The notes beneath the pieces were generated by a model that did not search any database, was not told the origin of the DNA, and worked only from the letters and a program-made list of their open reading frames with translations. A stretch of DNA of 64,000 bases from Cerrena zonata (lineage: Eukaryota > Basidiomycota > Agaricomycetes > Polyporales > Cerrenaceae): positions 62,001-126,000 of the forward strand of contig JASBNA010000063.1 of NCBI GenBank assembly GCA_038087015.1. The letters are read 5' to 3'. The position numbers were made by a program, and so were the translations under genes. Shown piece after piece: positions 1 through 8,793 of the stretch; positions within the stretch are counted from its first letter, which is position 1, and each line of letters opens with the position of its first letter.

Positions 1-80
1 GCAACGTTTTGTGCTTTACGAACATATGCCTTGACTTCATATAAGTTCAAGTTCTTGGTGGCGTCTTTTAGTAAATCCAT
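1..80 (-). CDS. ENT3: Epsin-like clathrin adaptor, N-terminus only (ENT3 type)
   Basis: Only the first 26 codons are in the window. The gene starts at the ATG complementary to 78-80 and runs off the left edge. The peptide opens MDLLKDATKNLNLYEVKAYV and continues RKAQNV. The Asn-Leu-Tyr-x-Val-Lys-x-Tyr-Val-Arg-Lys-x-Gln-Asn-Val pattern is the start of the ENTH domain of Ent3-type epsins, which bind phosphoinositides and act with clathrin between trans-Golgi and endosomes. Ent5 is an alternative, but its start matches less well as I recall it. The identification rests on a very short stretch, so it is probable rather than certain. Confidence 0.65.
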   Translation of the reverse strand, partial: MDLLKDATKNLNLYEVKAYVRKAQNV

Positions 81-926
81 GCTATTAACTTTCAAAGGAA
101 CTGGAGGAAGAATACGAGCTTTGTCAAGTTCAAAAAATGAAACAGATAAAAGAAAATCGGTATTTTATCACAAAACAAATTGGAATGCAAGAATCAGCAG
201 CTGTGTCGGTTCAAGAACTACTTGTGCAATCGTCTTTCTCTGTGCTGAATGTTTCCGCCGGGTTTGGAAATCGGTGTATTGGATAATTTAAAAGTGCTTC
301 TCTGTCGATCTGGTGAAGTTTATCTTTTTTTTTTGGTTTGAAAAAGCGAACAGAAAGAGAAATTTCCTTTGAAAATCCGAACTGAAAAATTCCTGCACAC
401 TGGCCCTGGTTTGAGTTTAATTAAACCCTGTCTTTGGGCTGAATGGTGTAGTTGGTGGTGATATCTCTGGAGGGAAGAGAGGGTACAGGCTGCAACGAAG
501 GGTGTGGGTAGATGGTGTGGTGGTGGACAGCTGGTGTTGTTTTCCTGGCATGTTTGCGGTTGTAGCCAAACTTCTAGGGTTGTGCTGAGCGATATTAAGT
601 TTAGGGAGATGGTCTTTAACGGGTATCTTTTGATGAAGATGGGAAAGACGCTGGGGATGGGAAAGACGCGGGTTGGTAGTCAGGCCGGTGCTTTTGCTGC
701 ATCTGTTGCTGTGCTGGAGCCGTAGCTGAAGCTTTTGCTCAAGTATGTCTACGTAGCGGCTACTATATCTAATTACTGCAAAAAAAAAACAAGGTAACCA
801 AATCTATTTGAATTTGAATCCAAATCTAATTGATTTTGGGTCGAATGCATCTGATTTTGAATCCAGGTCTATTTGATTTTGAGTCCAAATGCATTTGATT
901 ATGGGCCTGGTGGTAAGTGCCCTTGT
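81..926. other. Intergenic region with no supported gene
   Basis: This stretch separates the divergent-side promoter of the ENT3-like gene from the 3' end of the unknown gene on the minus strand. Two short open frames (31-291 and 504-725) have no recognisable protein features and one overlaps the epsin start. Apart from the tandem repeat at 800-907 I see T-rich promoter-like tracts (around 326-335) and nothing else that I can name. Confidence 0.6.
800..907. repeat. Degenerate 22-nt tandem repeat, five copies
   Basis: Five consecutive units of 21-22 nt begin near 800, 822, 844, 865 and 887. Each reads roughly as AATCTATTTGATTTTGAATCC with a few substitutions. The array ends about 20 nt before the stop codon of the neighbouring minus-strand gene, so it may lie in that gene's 3' untranslated region. 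Confidence 0.7.
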
Positions 927-1709
927 TTACAGTAATGAGGGATCTCTGTATAGTACTGGAATATGGTGTTCTATATGCACGTTCAATCTGACTCTAAGGT
1001 CGTTGTACAAGTCGTTAAAAGACTTCAGTAGCAAAGCTGCTTGAGCAATGCTCTGTCTTGACTCGTTTTCATCAACAAGTATACTCAAGGTTTTTCTGAA
1101 TCCATGGTAAAGAAGCCTTATTTGGAGTTTCTCGTCCGGAGTGAAATCCGATAACTTATCTAATGCTCTGAAATAATTGCAGTCGACGTTCTTACTCCAA
1201 TGCTTGAATTTTTCACTGGACTTATCGATCGAGGGCATCTGACTCACTTTAGCAGTCAAATCAAAATGAGAGTAGCCAAAGTCCTGTTTGATCAACATAT
1301 CCAGGACATAATTTTCTTTCAAATAAGTTTCTGAAGCCTCGATGTGTAGATCAGGATAATCTTCGCTGCTTGGAAATAATACCCGGGAGAATTCTAAAAC
1401 TATTTGTCTTAGAATATCGTACTCTTCTTCGGGATTATCAGGATTTCTGAATAATTGACGGGCCGGGGCATACTTTACTAGCACTGATAATATTTTCAGC
1501 ACATACACTGTGAAGTGTTGAAGATTTTTCAATTGTTTTTCCTCCAGTTTGGATAAAACGAATAACCTTGGTGCTTGGTTAAGAGCTGTTCTACAGCCTA
1601 TTTCAACGAAAAAAAGTGATACGTCTCTAATATGAAACTTTAGAAATACTTGAAGCGAGTTTGCAATGGACGCCTTGGCATCAGGGCCCGGCGGTATACG
1701 ATCTTTCAT
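927..1709 (-). CDS. Uncharacterised 260-residue helical protein
   Basis: The ORF starts at the ATG complementary to 1707-1709, has a normal codon pattern and is followed by a T-rich promoter-like run at 1750-1766 on its upstream side. The protein is predicted from composition to be soluble and mostly helical. It has many Leu, Phe and charged residues, no signal peptide, no obvious membrane segment and no zinc or nucleotide motif. I do not recognise a family. The length and the lack of low-complexity sequence make it very likely to be a real gene, but its function cannot be assigned from the sequence. Confidence 0.7.
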   Translation of the reverse strand: MKDRIPPGPDAKASIANSLQVFLKFHIRDVSLFFVEIGCRTALNQAPRLFVLSKLEEKQLKNLQHFTVYVLKILSVLVKYAPARQLFRNPDNPEEEYDILRQIVLEFSRVLFPSSEDYPDLHIEASETYLKENYVLDMLIKQDFGYSHFDLTAKVSQMPSIDKSSEKFKHWSKNVDCNYFRALDKLSDFTPDEKLQIRLLYHGFRKTLSILVDENESRQSIAQAALLLKSFNDLYNDLRVRLNVHIEHHIPVLYRDPSLL

Positions 1710-1956
1710 AGTTCGGTGGACTTTCGAATAAAAGTGGTATAGCGATCGGTTTTTTTTTTTTTTTTTCGTTCTTTGGAACAGCTTTTGGTTGGATGCGCAA
1801 ATCTTTGCAGTCTATACAACTTTCTTATTTAATACCATTCTTTAGTTGAATACAGTTCTCTTATTAAAATATAATCTAAAAGGATAGCAAAGTATCCTAA
1901 GGGGTGGTAATGTTTATTAATATTATTATACAACTATTATACAAGAGTGAGGAAAC

Positions 1957-4900
1957 TCACTTTTTATATTTGGCTTTAATGCTTGCAGTCAAGTTACGTA
2001 AGATTTCAACGTTATTTGAAATATTCTTAGGAGCTGGTTTGGTAAATGATTTTCCCTTGGGTGATGCAAATGGAGTACTTTCTTCAATAATTCCAACACC
2101 TTCTCCGAATGAAGGAAGAATAGATAAATCTTTTTTGAAAGTGGTATCGTTCCCGATGGACGAGTTTAGGTTTAAAAAGGTGGATGAGTTGTTTTGAGTC
2201 CTGTTAATTGCACTCAAATATAAGGATGTAGAATCATTGATTGAATTATTTCGAGACTTGATGCTAGAGTTCGAAACATTGGATATGTGATTGGCCAAGT
2301 ATCCATATTGACGGTTGTGTTTAGCCCGCTTGAGATACTCGGATTCTTTAGCTCGGTGTTCATCCATGGAGTCGGTGACTGGTGCAGGAGATTCTGACAT
2401 TTTACGTTTCTTGTTTTCATTCAATTTACGAAGCTTTTCTTTCTTCTTGGCTCCTCTCGGGGTAAGGTCTCCAGTGAAACCGTCACTCAAGTTATTGAAC
2501 CCTTCGAGTAAGATACCATTAATGTTTTGATCTTTGGCAGTCATATCACAGACAATAATGTCTTCAATAACGCTGTTGTTTTTATGTTCTGGGATTTTCA
2601 AAAGGTTTGAAACATCAGGAGTGTCGGATTTACTAATATTCCAAAAAACAAGAAGAATTTGAACTTTATAATAACCATACCTGGAACATAATTGTATGAT
2701 TTTATTCAAAATAGTTTCGTCCCTTTGTAATTTCGAACTAAGATCACCATTATATCGGCTAATTTGGCCGTCATTGAAAAATCCAGCTTCAAACAAGATA
2801 AAAGCAGTATTACCGAAAAAATCTTTGTTCAAATAATTATTTTGTGGTAAACTTTGTAAATTGATACTCATCCTGTCATCACTTATCTTATTTTCATAGA
2901 TCATTCTTTCTTTGTTAATCTTTAGCATTAACTTAGTGTTTAGCCATTTTGAATAAGGAGATGTCCAATTCTCAATCACAAGCAAAAATTTTAGCTCCAC
3001 AAAAGAGTCAATACTAAGCTTGATATGTTTTGAACAGGTTTTGAGAAACTGTGAGAGGTCGATAGGCTCCCACAACTTTCTAACCTCGGTTTGTCTTTCA
3101 CTAATGTGGTTGAAACTGGGTTCATTTTCAGTAAAATTAAGTCTCTTCTTCATTTTTGTACTTCCTAATGAACTCAAACTAGCATTTGAAGATCGTCTTT
3201 TCAATGTGGGGACCTTGAATGAAATACTGTTGAGTTCGTCTAATTTCTTACGTCTCAATTCATGTTTCACCTTCAACTGTTCTCCCTTATCACTTAATCT
3301 TCTTAAAATAAATCTTTTAAGGTTAGTTTCATAAAAATTAGTAGCTTGTGCTTTTAAGGTTTGGTTGTAAATAATCTCAGATATAAATGCTTGATATAAT
3401 TCATTACTGAATGAGTTGATGATCTTCTTACGTTCTTGGTTTCGGTTTTCAATTCGCATCAATTTGGGTAATAATTTGAAAAGTTCATCATCAATCGTAG
3501 ATTGCAAAATCTCATTATATACTTTTTCCAAGGCTTGGCCAAAATGCTTATGATCTTTGAGCTTTGGTTTTTCAGGAATAAAATCTTTCTTTGGTTTTTC
3601 TGTGAGAGAAGGAATGGTTGGTGGGTTCGTCTTAAATGATGGTTGGTCCTGCTTTGGGGTATGGGATTCGATGGCCGGTTTAAACAGAAACTGTTGTTGA
3701 TCTTGAGCTGGCACATTGGGTCTTGAAGAGGGTTTAAAGTTGATTGGTGAAGATGAAGATGATTCCTTTTCCGATTGGACTGGATTAGGTTGTTTAGCCT
3801 TATCCACGGAAGGGTTGCCAAAACTTTTAAAATTGAAAGAATCCTGTTTACTTTCAGCAAGTGGTGCTTGAGGCTTTGGGAAAAGTTTTGGTGCATTGTC
3901 AGTCGAAGAAAATCCTGGTTTAGGGGTAATCAGACTTTGAGATCCAACATTTGTTGTAGAAGTACCAGCAGGTGCCTGAGACGCACCAAAAGGTTTGGTA
4001 TTATTAGATACTTTAGGAGCATCAAATGTTTGTGAAGTTCCAAAGGTGTTAGTTGGTTGGGAAGGGGCAGAAGCGCCAAACCCTTGACGAGCACCGAATG
4101 CTTGAGAAGTACCAAATCCCGGAGTGCTACCAGAAGAACTAAGGAAATCAGATAAGCTTTTAGAACCACCAGGCTGAACAGGCGCTTGGGAGAATCCACC
4201 AAATGCACCTTGTGATGAGAAAGTAGGCTTTTGTGCTGGTAGGTTACTTGGAATAACTTCTCTATCTTTTGAAGTTTTTAAGTTCAATGTGTAGGTTGGC
4301 TTTCCACAATTGATGAACGATTTCAACGGACCAATTATCTTGTCATCAATCTGTTTTGAGCAAGGTTGTGATAATCTAGGTTTGTCATTAATTGAATTTA
4401 GTTTGTAATTGCTTAATTTATCTTTGTTGAATAAATCAATGAGTAATTCTCCGTTATCATTCAAAGAATCGATTTCATAGTATTCTATGAATTTTACAAG
4501 GCCTTCAATTGAATCAAATCCTAACATATCTTTTAATGATTCTGCTAGATATGCTTTACCTCTAGTATGATAACATCTAGACATTGCTTTCAACGCATAA
4601 AACCTAATCTCATTAAAATGAGTCTCCAACAAGCAAGCAAACAACAATGGAGTTTCAGGACTATAAACAAGTTTGAAGAATTCCAGGAACAAGTTGAGGG
4701 CACCAATTGGATTTTGGAAACCCCTTTCGACAATGTTATTTTGTGACAAGATTGTTCTAAATTTGAGTGCCAATTGAACTTCAGGGGACTTGAAAATAAA
4801 ATCTGGTAATTCTTGTATTTCTCTTTCAACTTCAGCGTCTCTATAATGACTGAGCAAGTAGTATGCTCTAAATTCAGGTTCATTAGGAGCGTTACCTCCA

Positions 4901-6225
4901 TGATTTCTAATATCCTGATAAATTTCAATTAATGTTTGCAAAGCTTTATTGAATTGTTCCAATTCCTGTTGCTGAGAATATTCGACATCTGCACCAGCCA
5001 TAATATGTAAAGAAATCAAATGAATTCTCACGATCCGCTCGTTACAATCAATTGCTTCAGGACCGAAAAAGTTTTGATAAGTGAAGTCTTGTCGAATTGA
5101 TCTTGTTCTATCCCAGATGAATGAATGAGCTTCAGGTAACTGAGGAACTATTTCATCGACCATATGATCTAAAGTTTGTTTTAAAATATGAGGGGGTCTA
5201 ACTTCAGAGGGTAAAGGGGGAGCTTGACCAGCAGCAGGTCGTGAAAAGGCCTTTATGGCTTTAGTAGGAGATATTTTGTTGGTATGAGGATCTTTTTCCA
5301 ATGCCTTTACATTATTTTCTAATTGTCTTCTAACTCTTTCGAAAATCGGACACATTTCAAGACACGAACCTTGAAATGCAATGGCGTCAGTCAAATCTTT
5401 ACTGATATTCTCTGCATCCACAAGACCTAAGGATTCCATCTTTGATCTTTCAGTTTCTCTCATTTTTTGAAATTCTTCATACAATCCTTGAAAATCTTTA
5501 TTTGATGATTCCATGCTACGCATTTTATCTTGATTTTCTTTATCCCATTGATTTTGGATGAATGGGGGAGTTATAAGCTGACGGGGTTGCGTAAGCATGT
5601 ATCGTGGAACTGGCCTTTTCAGAGAAGGTGTTTTACGTTGGAAACCTAATGATTCTGGATTACTGAATAAAGGACCAATCAAAGAGGTTTCTTCATTACT
5701 GAAATTCTGTAGTTGTTCTTGTGACTGACGAGGTAAAACTTTTGCTGGAGTCTCTAGCGACTCTGGAGTTGGAGAGTTCAGATCAAATGCAGAAACGCTA
5801 TCATTCAACGAACCATTCAAGAAAGTTTTTTTATCATTAGTTTTATCGTTTAGTTTGTCCTTTTTTTTCGTATTTTTTCTTCGATCTTGATTCTTATCAT
5901 TGGTTCGTTTAGAATTATTTCGATTAGGGTTATTATTATAATTATTAAATCTATTATTGTTGTTTTGATGATTCTGATTAGTGTTTTGATGGTTCTGATT
6001 GTTGTTGGAAGTATTTGAATTGTGATTGTTTATAAAGACTTTTCTCTTTCTTTGATTTGGGTTACCAGGCTTACCGAAGTTATTGGAACCGTTTTTACCA
6101 AACACCCCGTTATTCCCATTATTACTGTTGTTGCTGGTATTGTTGTTGCTGGTGTTATTGTTCATCTTTAATTGGGAATTAGAAAAAGCCCCAGGAAAGT
6201 TCGTATTCCCACTGAAGACGGACAT
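1957..6225 (-). CDS. SAC3: Sac3, scaffold of the TREX-2 mRNA export complex
   Basis: The protein has about 1422 residues. I start it at the ATG complementary to 6223-6225, because the longer frame begins with a non-ATG codon. After a long Asn- and basic-rich N-terminus, the SAC3/GANP domain occupies about residues 280-650 and begins with the hallmark FQGSCLEMCPIFERVRR. An FG/Gly-Ser-Gln-rich stretch follows (about 675-770). A region at about 880-990 looks like the CID helix that binds Sus1 and Cdc31. The C-terminus is charged. In yeast Sac3 recruits Mex67 and tethers active genes and mRNPs at the nuclear pore. No frameshift is visible despite the length. Confidence 0.92.
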   Translation of the reverse strand: MSVFSGNTNFPGAFSNSQLKMNNNTSNNNTSNNSNNGNNGVFGKNGSNNFGKPGNPNQRKRKVFINNHNSNTSNNNQNHQNTNQNHQNNNNRFNNYNNNPNRNNSKRTNDKNQDRRKNTKKKDKLNDKTNDKKTFLNGSLNDSVSAFDLNSPTPESLETPAKVLPRQSQEQLQNFSNEETSLIGPLFSNPESLGFQRKTPSLKRPVPRYMLTQPRQLITPPFIQNQWDKENQDKMRSMESSNKDFQGLYEEFQKMRETERSKMESLGLVDAENISKDLTDAIAFQGSCLEMCPIFERVRRQLENNVKALEKDPHTNKISPTKAIKAFSRPAAGQAPPLPSEVRPPHILKQTLDHMVDEIVPQLPEAHSFIWDRTRSIRQDFTYQNFFGPEAIDCNERIVRIHLISLHIMAGADVEYSQQQELEQFNKALQTLIEIYQDIRNHGGNAPNEPEFRAYYLLSHYRDAEVEREIQELPDFIFKSPEVQLALKFRTILSQNNIVERGFQNPIGALNLFLEFFKLVYSPETPLLFACLLETHFNEIRFYALKAMSRCYHTRGKAYLAESLKDMLGFDSIEGLVKFIEYYEIDSLNDNGELLIDLFNKDKLSNYKLNSINDKPRLSQPCSKQIDDKIIGPLKSFINCGKPTYTLNLKTSKDREVIPSNLPAQKPTFSSQGAFGGFSQAPVQPGGSKSLSDFLSSSGSTPGFGTSQAFGARQGFGASAPSQPTNTFGTSQTFDAPKVSNNTKPFGASQAPAGTSTTNVGSQSLITPKPGFSSTDNAPKLFPKPQAPLAESKQDSFNFKSFGNPSVDKAKQPNPVQSEKESSSSSPINFKPSSRPNVPAQDQQQFLFKPAIESHTPKQDQPSFKTNPPTIPSLTEKPKKDFIPEKPKLKDHKHFGQALEKVYNEILQSTIDDELFKLLPKLMRIENRNQERKKIINSFSNELYQAFISEIIYNQTLKAQATNFYETNLKRFILRRLSDKGEQLKVKHELRRKKLDELNSISFKVPTLKRRSSNASLSSLGSTKMKKRLNFTENEPSFNHISERQTEVRKLWEPIDLSQFLKTCSKHIKLSIDSFVELKFLLVIENWTSPYSKWLNTKLMLKINKERMIYENKISDDRMSINLQSLPQNNYLNKDFFGNTAFILFEAGFFNDGQISRYNGDLSSKLQRDETILNKIIQLCSRYGYYKVQILLVFWNISKSDTPDVSNLLKIPEHKNNSVIEDIIVCDMTAKDQNINGILLEGFNNLSDGFTGDLTPRGAKKKEKLRKLNENKKRKMSESPAPVTDSMDEHRAKESEYLKRAKHNRQYGYLANHISNVSNSSIKSRNNSINDSTSLYLSAINRTQNNSSTFLNLNSSIGNDTTFKKDLSILPSFGEGVGIIEESTPFASPKGKSFTKPAPKNISNNVEILRNLTASIKAKYKK

Positions 6226-6411
6226 GGCCAGATGCAAGAATTAGTAAATAGAGGATGGGCCAGTCCTGTCGCCTCAGATAATCAGATGTTCTATTTGCAG
6301 GGGATTGTACAGAAATACGCAAAGGTGAACAGAATGCAATGTTTTAATCGAATTGGTCTATAAGGTCTAAACTACGATTTTTTTTTTTTAGTTTTGTTAT
6401 TTCGAGAAAAT

Positions 6412-7266
6412 TTATATTGGGTGTACGGGTCTTGTTATATAGTAAACTACAAAACCCAGTAGCAAGTCTTCACTTAGAGATTCTGGAGGAATATAGTGCA
6501 ATTGAAGACCAGATTCTAATGTTTGTTCGAGGAACAGTTCGATCACTGACTGGTCTCGCAACTGAATACCAATAAGAAGTCCATTTGTGTTGTTCATTGA
6601 TTGTTGGCACGCATCAAGGAACGGCTGGATTAAAAATTCATTATAAATAGTATCACAAGCAATTAACATATCGGGGACACGATCGTTTACATTATTATAG
6701 TTGGACAAACCTTGCATGGGGTGTTCCCAGTCGTACTCAATAATATCGATTTTAGGATGGGTTTTATTTGAATTGTCCGAGGATATAGTTTCGCTGGAAA
6801 ACTTATTGGTGGGGACATTATTTGAAAAATTCTCTTTCAAGAGCTTTAGGATATGTTTTTGATCAGAGGCAACGTAGTTTTTAACTCTAGGTCCGAGGAG
6901 TGATACTGCAACCCCCGATACTCCAGCACCCATTTCCAATATCGATAAATCTTGTTTTTCAGCAAAAGATTTATAGAAGGGACATTTTGGATCGGTGAGT
7001 ATCCAGTCAACTAGAAACGACGATGTCTGCCAGCATACAAATCCAGTGGAAGATGCCTGGGTATTAGAAGAAAGCGAAGTTAAAGACTGTTTAATAGTCA
7101 AGTCGTTATCAGCACAGCTGATGTTGATTGTTGTCTTTGACTTATTTATGTAGCCAAGGTGTTGGTCGTCTCGGGGTTTGTGGTTGGTGTAAAGGTCATA
7201 GACATGTTCGTAGATGATATCATCTGTTATTTGATCAAACAACCCAACATCGATCAAGCCATTCAT
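6412..7266 (-). CDS. RKM5: Seven-beta-strand protein lysine methyltransferase, Rkm5-like
   Basis: The protein is 284 residues long. The motif TGFVCWQTSSFLVDW precedes a SAM-binding glycine loop, ILEMGAGVSGVAVSLLG, at about residues 107-123. It then has the acidic post-II/III elements DIIEYDWEHP and DMLIACDTIYNEFLIQP. This order is that of the METTL21-type lysine methyltransferases. The combination fits yeast Rkm5, which methylates ribosomal protein L1. Other members such as Efm-type enzymes are alternatives. The gene lies head-to-tail with SAC3, with about 190 bp between them. Confidence 0.72.
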   Translation of the reverse strand: MNGLIDVGLFDQITDDIIYEHVYDLYTNHKPRDDQHLGYINKSKTTINISCADNDLTIKQSLTSLSSNTQASSTGFVCWQTSSFLVDWILTDPKCPFYKSFAEKQDLSILEMGAGVSGVAVSLLGPRVKNYVASDQKHILKLLKENFSNNVPTNKFSSETISSDNSNKTHPKIDIIEYDWEHPMQGLSNYNNVNDRVPDMLIACDTIYNEFLIQPFLDACQQSMNNTNGLLIGIQLRDQSVIELFLEQTLESGLQLHYIPPESLSEDLLLGFVVYYITRPVHPI

Positions 7267-7428
7267 CTTGATGAATCAATAGACTCCGAAGATTTGATTG
7301 CCGCAATTTTTTTTCTCCACCGTTTTTTTCCTTTTGCGATGGTCACAAGACTACATGAAAAAGATATGTTTCTATATATTGATATGATTTATTATGTAAT
7401 ATTATATTTATAATATAGTTGAAAGCGT

Positions 7429-8520
7429 TTAAAGAACGTTTTTGGCTTTTAAGATTTCGGCAATTAATATACCTGCACCAGCAGCACCAATGACGGTGTT
7501 GTGAGAAAGAACAACCATTTTGAAATCCAATACAGGGTCTTCTCTAACTCTACCAACAGAAACCCCGTAACCGGCGTCTCTATCTCTGTCTAATCTTGGT
7601 TGAGGTCTATCGGCTTGTTCCAAGACATGGATGGTTTGTTTTGGAGCAGAGTGACAGCCTAAATTGAAAGCATCACATTTGTAATCAGATAAAGCTTTTT
7701 TAACTTGATCTAAAGAAGGAGCAGGTCTATTAGCAAATCTTAAAGAGATACATTCAGTATGACCATCGCTAACGGCGACACGATTACATTGAGCACTAAC
7801 TTTCATTGAATCTTCCTTAAGAGGTTCAAATTCATTTCCTTCTTTATTAATGTTACCCAAGATTTTTCTAGTTTCCCATTCCATTTTATCTTCTTCACCA
7901 CTAATATAAGGAATGATATTATCTAAAACATCCATCCCGGGAACCCCTGGAGAAAACCCAGCACCAGAAATGGCTTGTAAAGTGGTAGCAGTCAAAGCAT
8001 CAATTGGACCAAATTGTTCAACCAAAGGCTTTAATGGAGCAACTAAACCAGCAGTTGAACAATTTGAAATACAAATAACAAAACCAGGTTTTGGTTTACC
8101 TTGATCGGCAGCATCTTTGATTTTTTTTTCAACAACTGATAAATGTTCAGGATTAACAATTGGAACAATCAATGGAACATCAGGAGATCTTCTGTAGTTT
8201 TTAGCATTTGAAATAACGATTTTCCCAGCATCAACAAATGCTTTTTCAACTTCACCAGCAACATCGGAATCTAAACCAGAGAAAACAACATCAACATCGG
8301 CAAATCTACCTTCTGGCTTACATTCTTCCACTGGGAGACCTTTAGCAAAGTCTGGTAAAAGAGCAGTTTGTTTCCAAGTAACTGCATCTTTATATTCTTT
8401 ACCAGCTGAACGAGAAGATGCACCTAAAGCATAAAGTTCGAAATCTGGATGATCTTGCAACAAAAGAATAAAACGTTGACCAACGGAACCAGTGGCTCCT
8501 AAAACACCCGCTTTAACCAT
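7429..8520 (-). CDS. HOM2: Aspartate-semialdehyde dehydrogenase
   Basis: The protein has 363 residues from the ATG at 8518-8520. The open frame continues upstream to 8832, but only from this Met does the family start, VKAGVLGATGSVGQRF, appear, giving the NADP-binding loop at residues 5-16. The catalytic cysteine lies in CISNCSTAG (Cys154). The enzyme makes aspartate semialdehyde from aspartyl phosphate, the common step to threonine, methionine and homoserine. The length matches the yeast enzyme (about 365). It is divergently paired with POB3, and a perfect Gcn4 site lies 122 bp upstream of the start, as expected for an amino-acid biosynthetic gene. Confidence 0.96.
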   Translation of the reverse strand: MVKAGVLGATGSVGQRFILLLQDHPDFELYALGASSRSAGKEYKDAVTWKQTALLPDFAKGLPVEECKPEGRFADVDVVFSGLDSDVAGEVEKAFVDAGKIVISNAKNYRRSPDVPLIVPIVNPEHLSVVEKKIKDAADQGKPKPGFVICISNCSTAGLVAPLKPLVEQFGPIDALTATTLQAISGAGFSPGVPGMDVLDNIIPYISGEEDKMEWETRKILGNINKEGNEFEPLKEDSMKVSAQCNRVAVSDGHTECISLRFANRPAPSLDQVKKALSDYKCDAFNLGCHSAPKQTIHVLEQADRPQPRLDRDRDAGYGVSVGRVREDPVLDFKMVVLSHNTVIGAAGAGILIAEILKAKNVL

Positions 8521-8641
8521 TTTTGTATCTAGAGAAGTAATTGGTAGTAGTACTAGTATTCGATCTTTTTCATGATTTTTCACTTGAGAAAAACCTCCGA
8601 TCTTTGGAATTTGCACTAAGAAAAAGAAACAAAAACGAGAA

Positions 8642-8648
8642 TGACTCA
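8642..8648. promoter_or_regulatory. Gcn4/AP-1 site TGACTCA
   Basis: A perfect TGACTCA lies between the divergent HOM2 and POB3 genes, 122 bp from the HOM2 start codon. It is the general amino-acid control element, and its position suits HOM2 regulation. The assignment is by motif only. Confidence 0.65.
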
Positions 8649-8659
8649 ATCGGATTTGT

Positions 8660-8692
8660 GGTGTGCGGGTGTTTTGTGTGGTGTGCGGGTGT
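8660..8692. promoter_or_regulatory. Two tandem Rap1-like sites, 20 bp apart
   Basis: The sequence GGTGTGCGGGTGT occurs at 8660-8672 and again, identically, at 8680-8692. Its complement, ACACCCGCACACC, fits the classical Rap1 consensus (ACACCCRYACAYM) at every position. The two copies lie on the same face of the helix (about two turns). They sit in the HOM2/POB3 divergent promoter beside the Gcn4 site. Confidence 0.5.
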
Positions 8693-8793
8693 TTCTCCTG
8701 GGGTGGACGCGTTGAAGACTTTTTCTTCACTAAATTGAAAAAGACACCAGGAGGAAGCAAAGGCCATAGAGTATCAGAGAACAGATAAACACG

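Noticed and set aside
31..291. 86-residue ORF at the left edge
   Set aside because: It overlaps the conserved epsin start on the opposite strand and has no family features.
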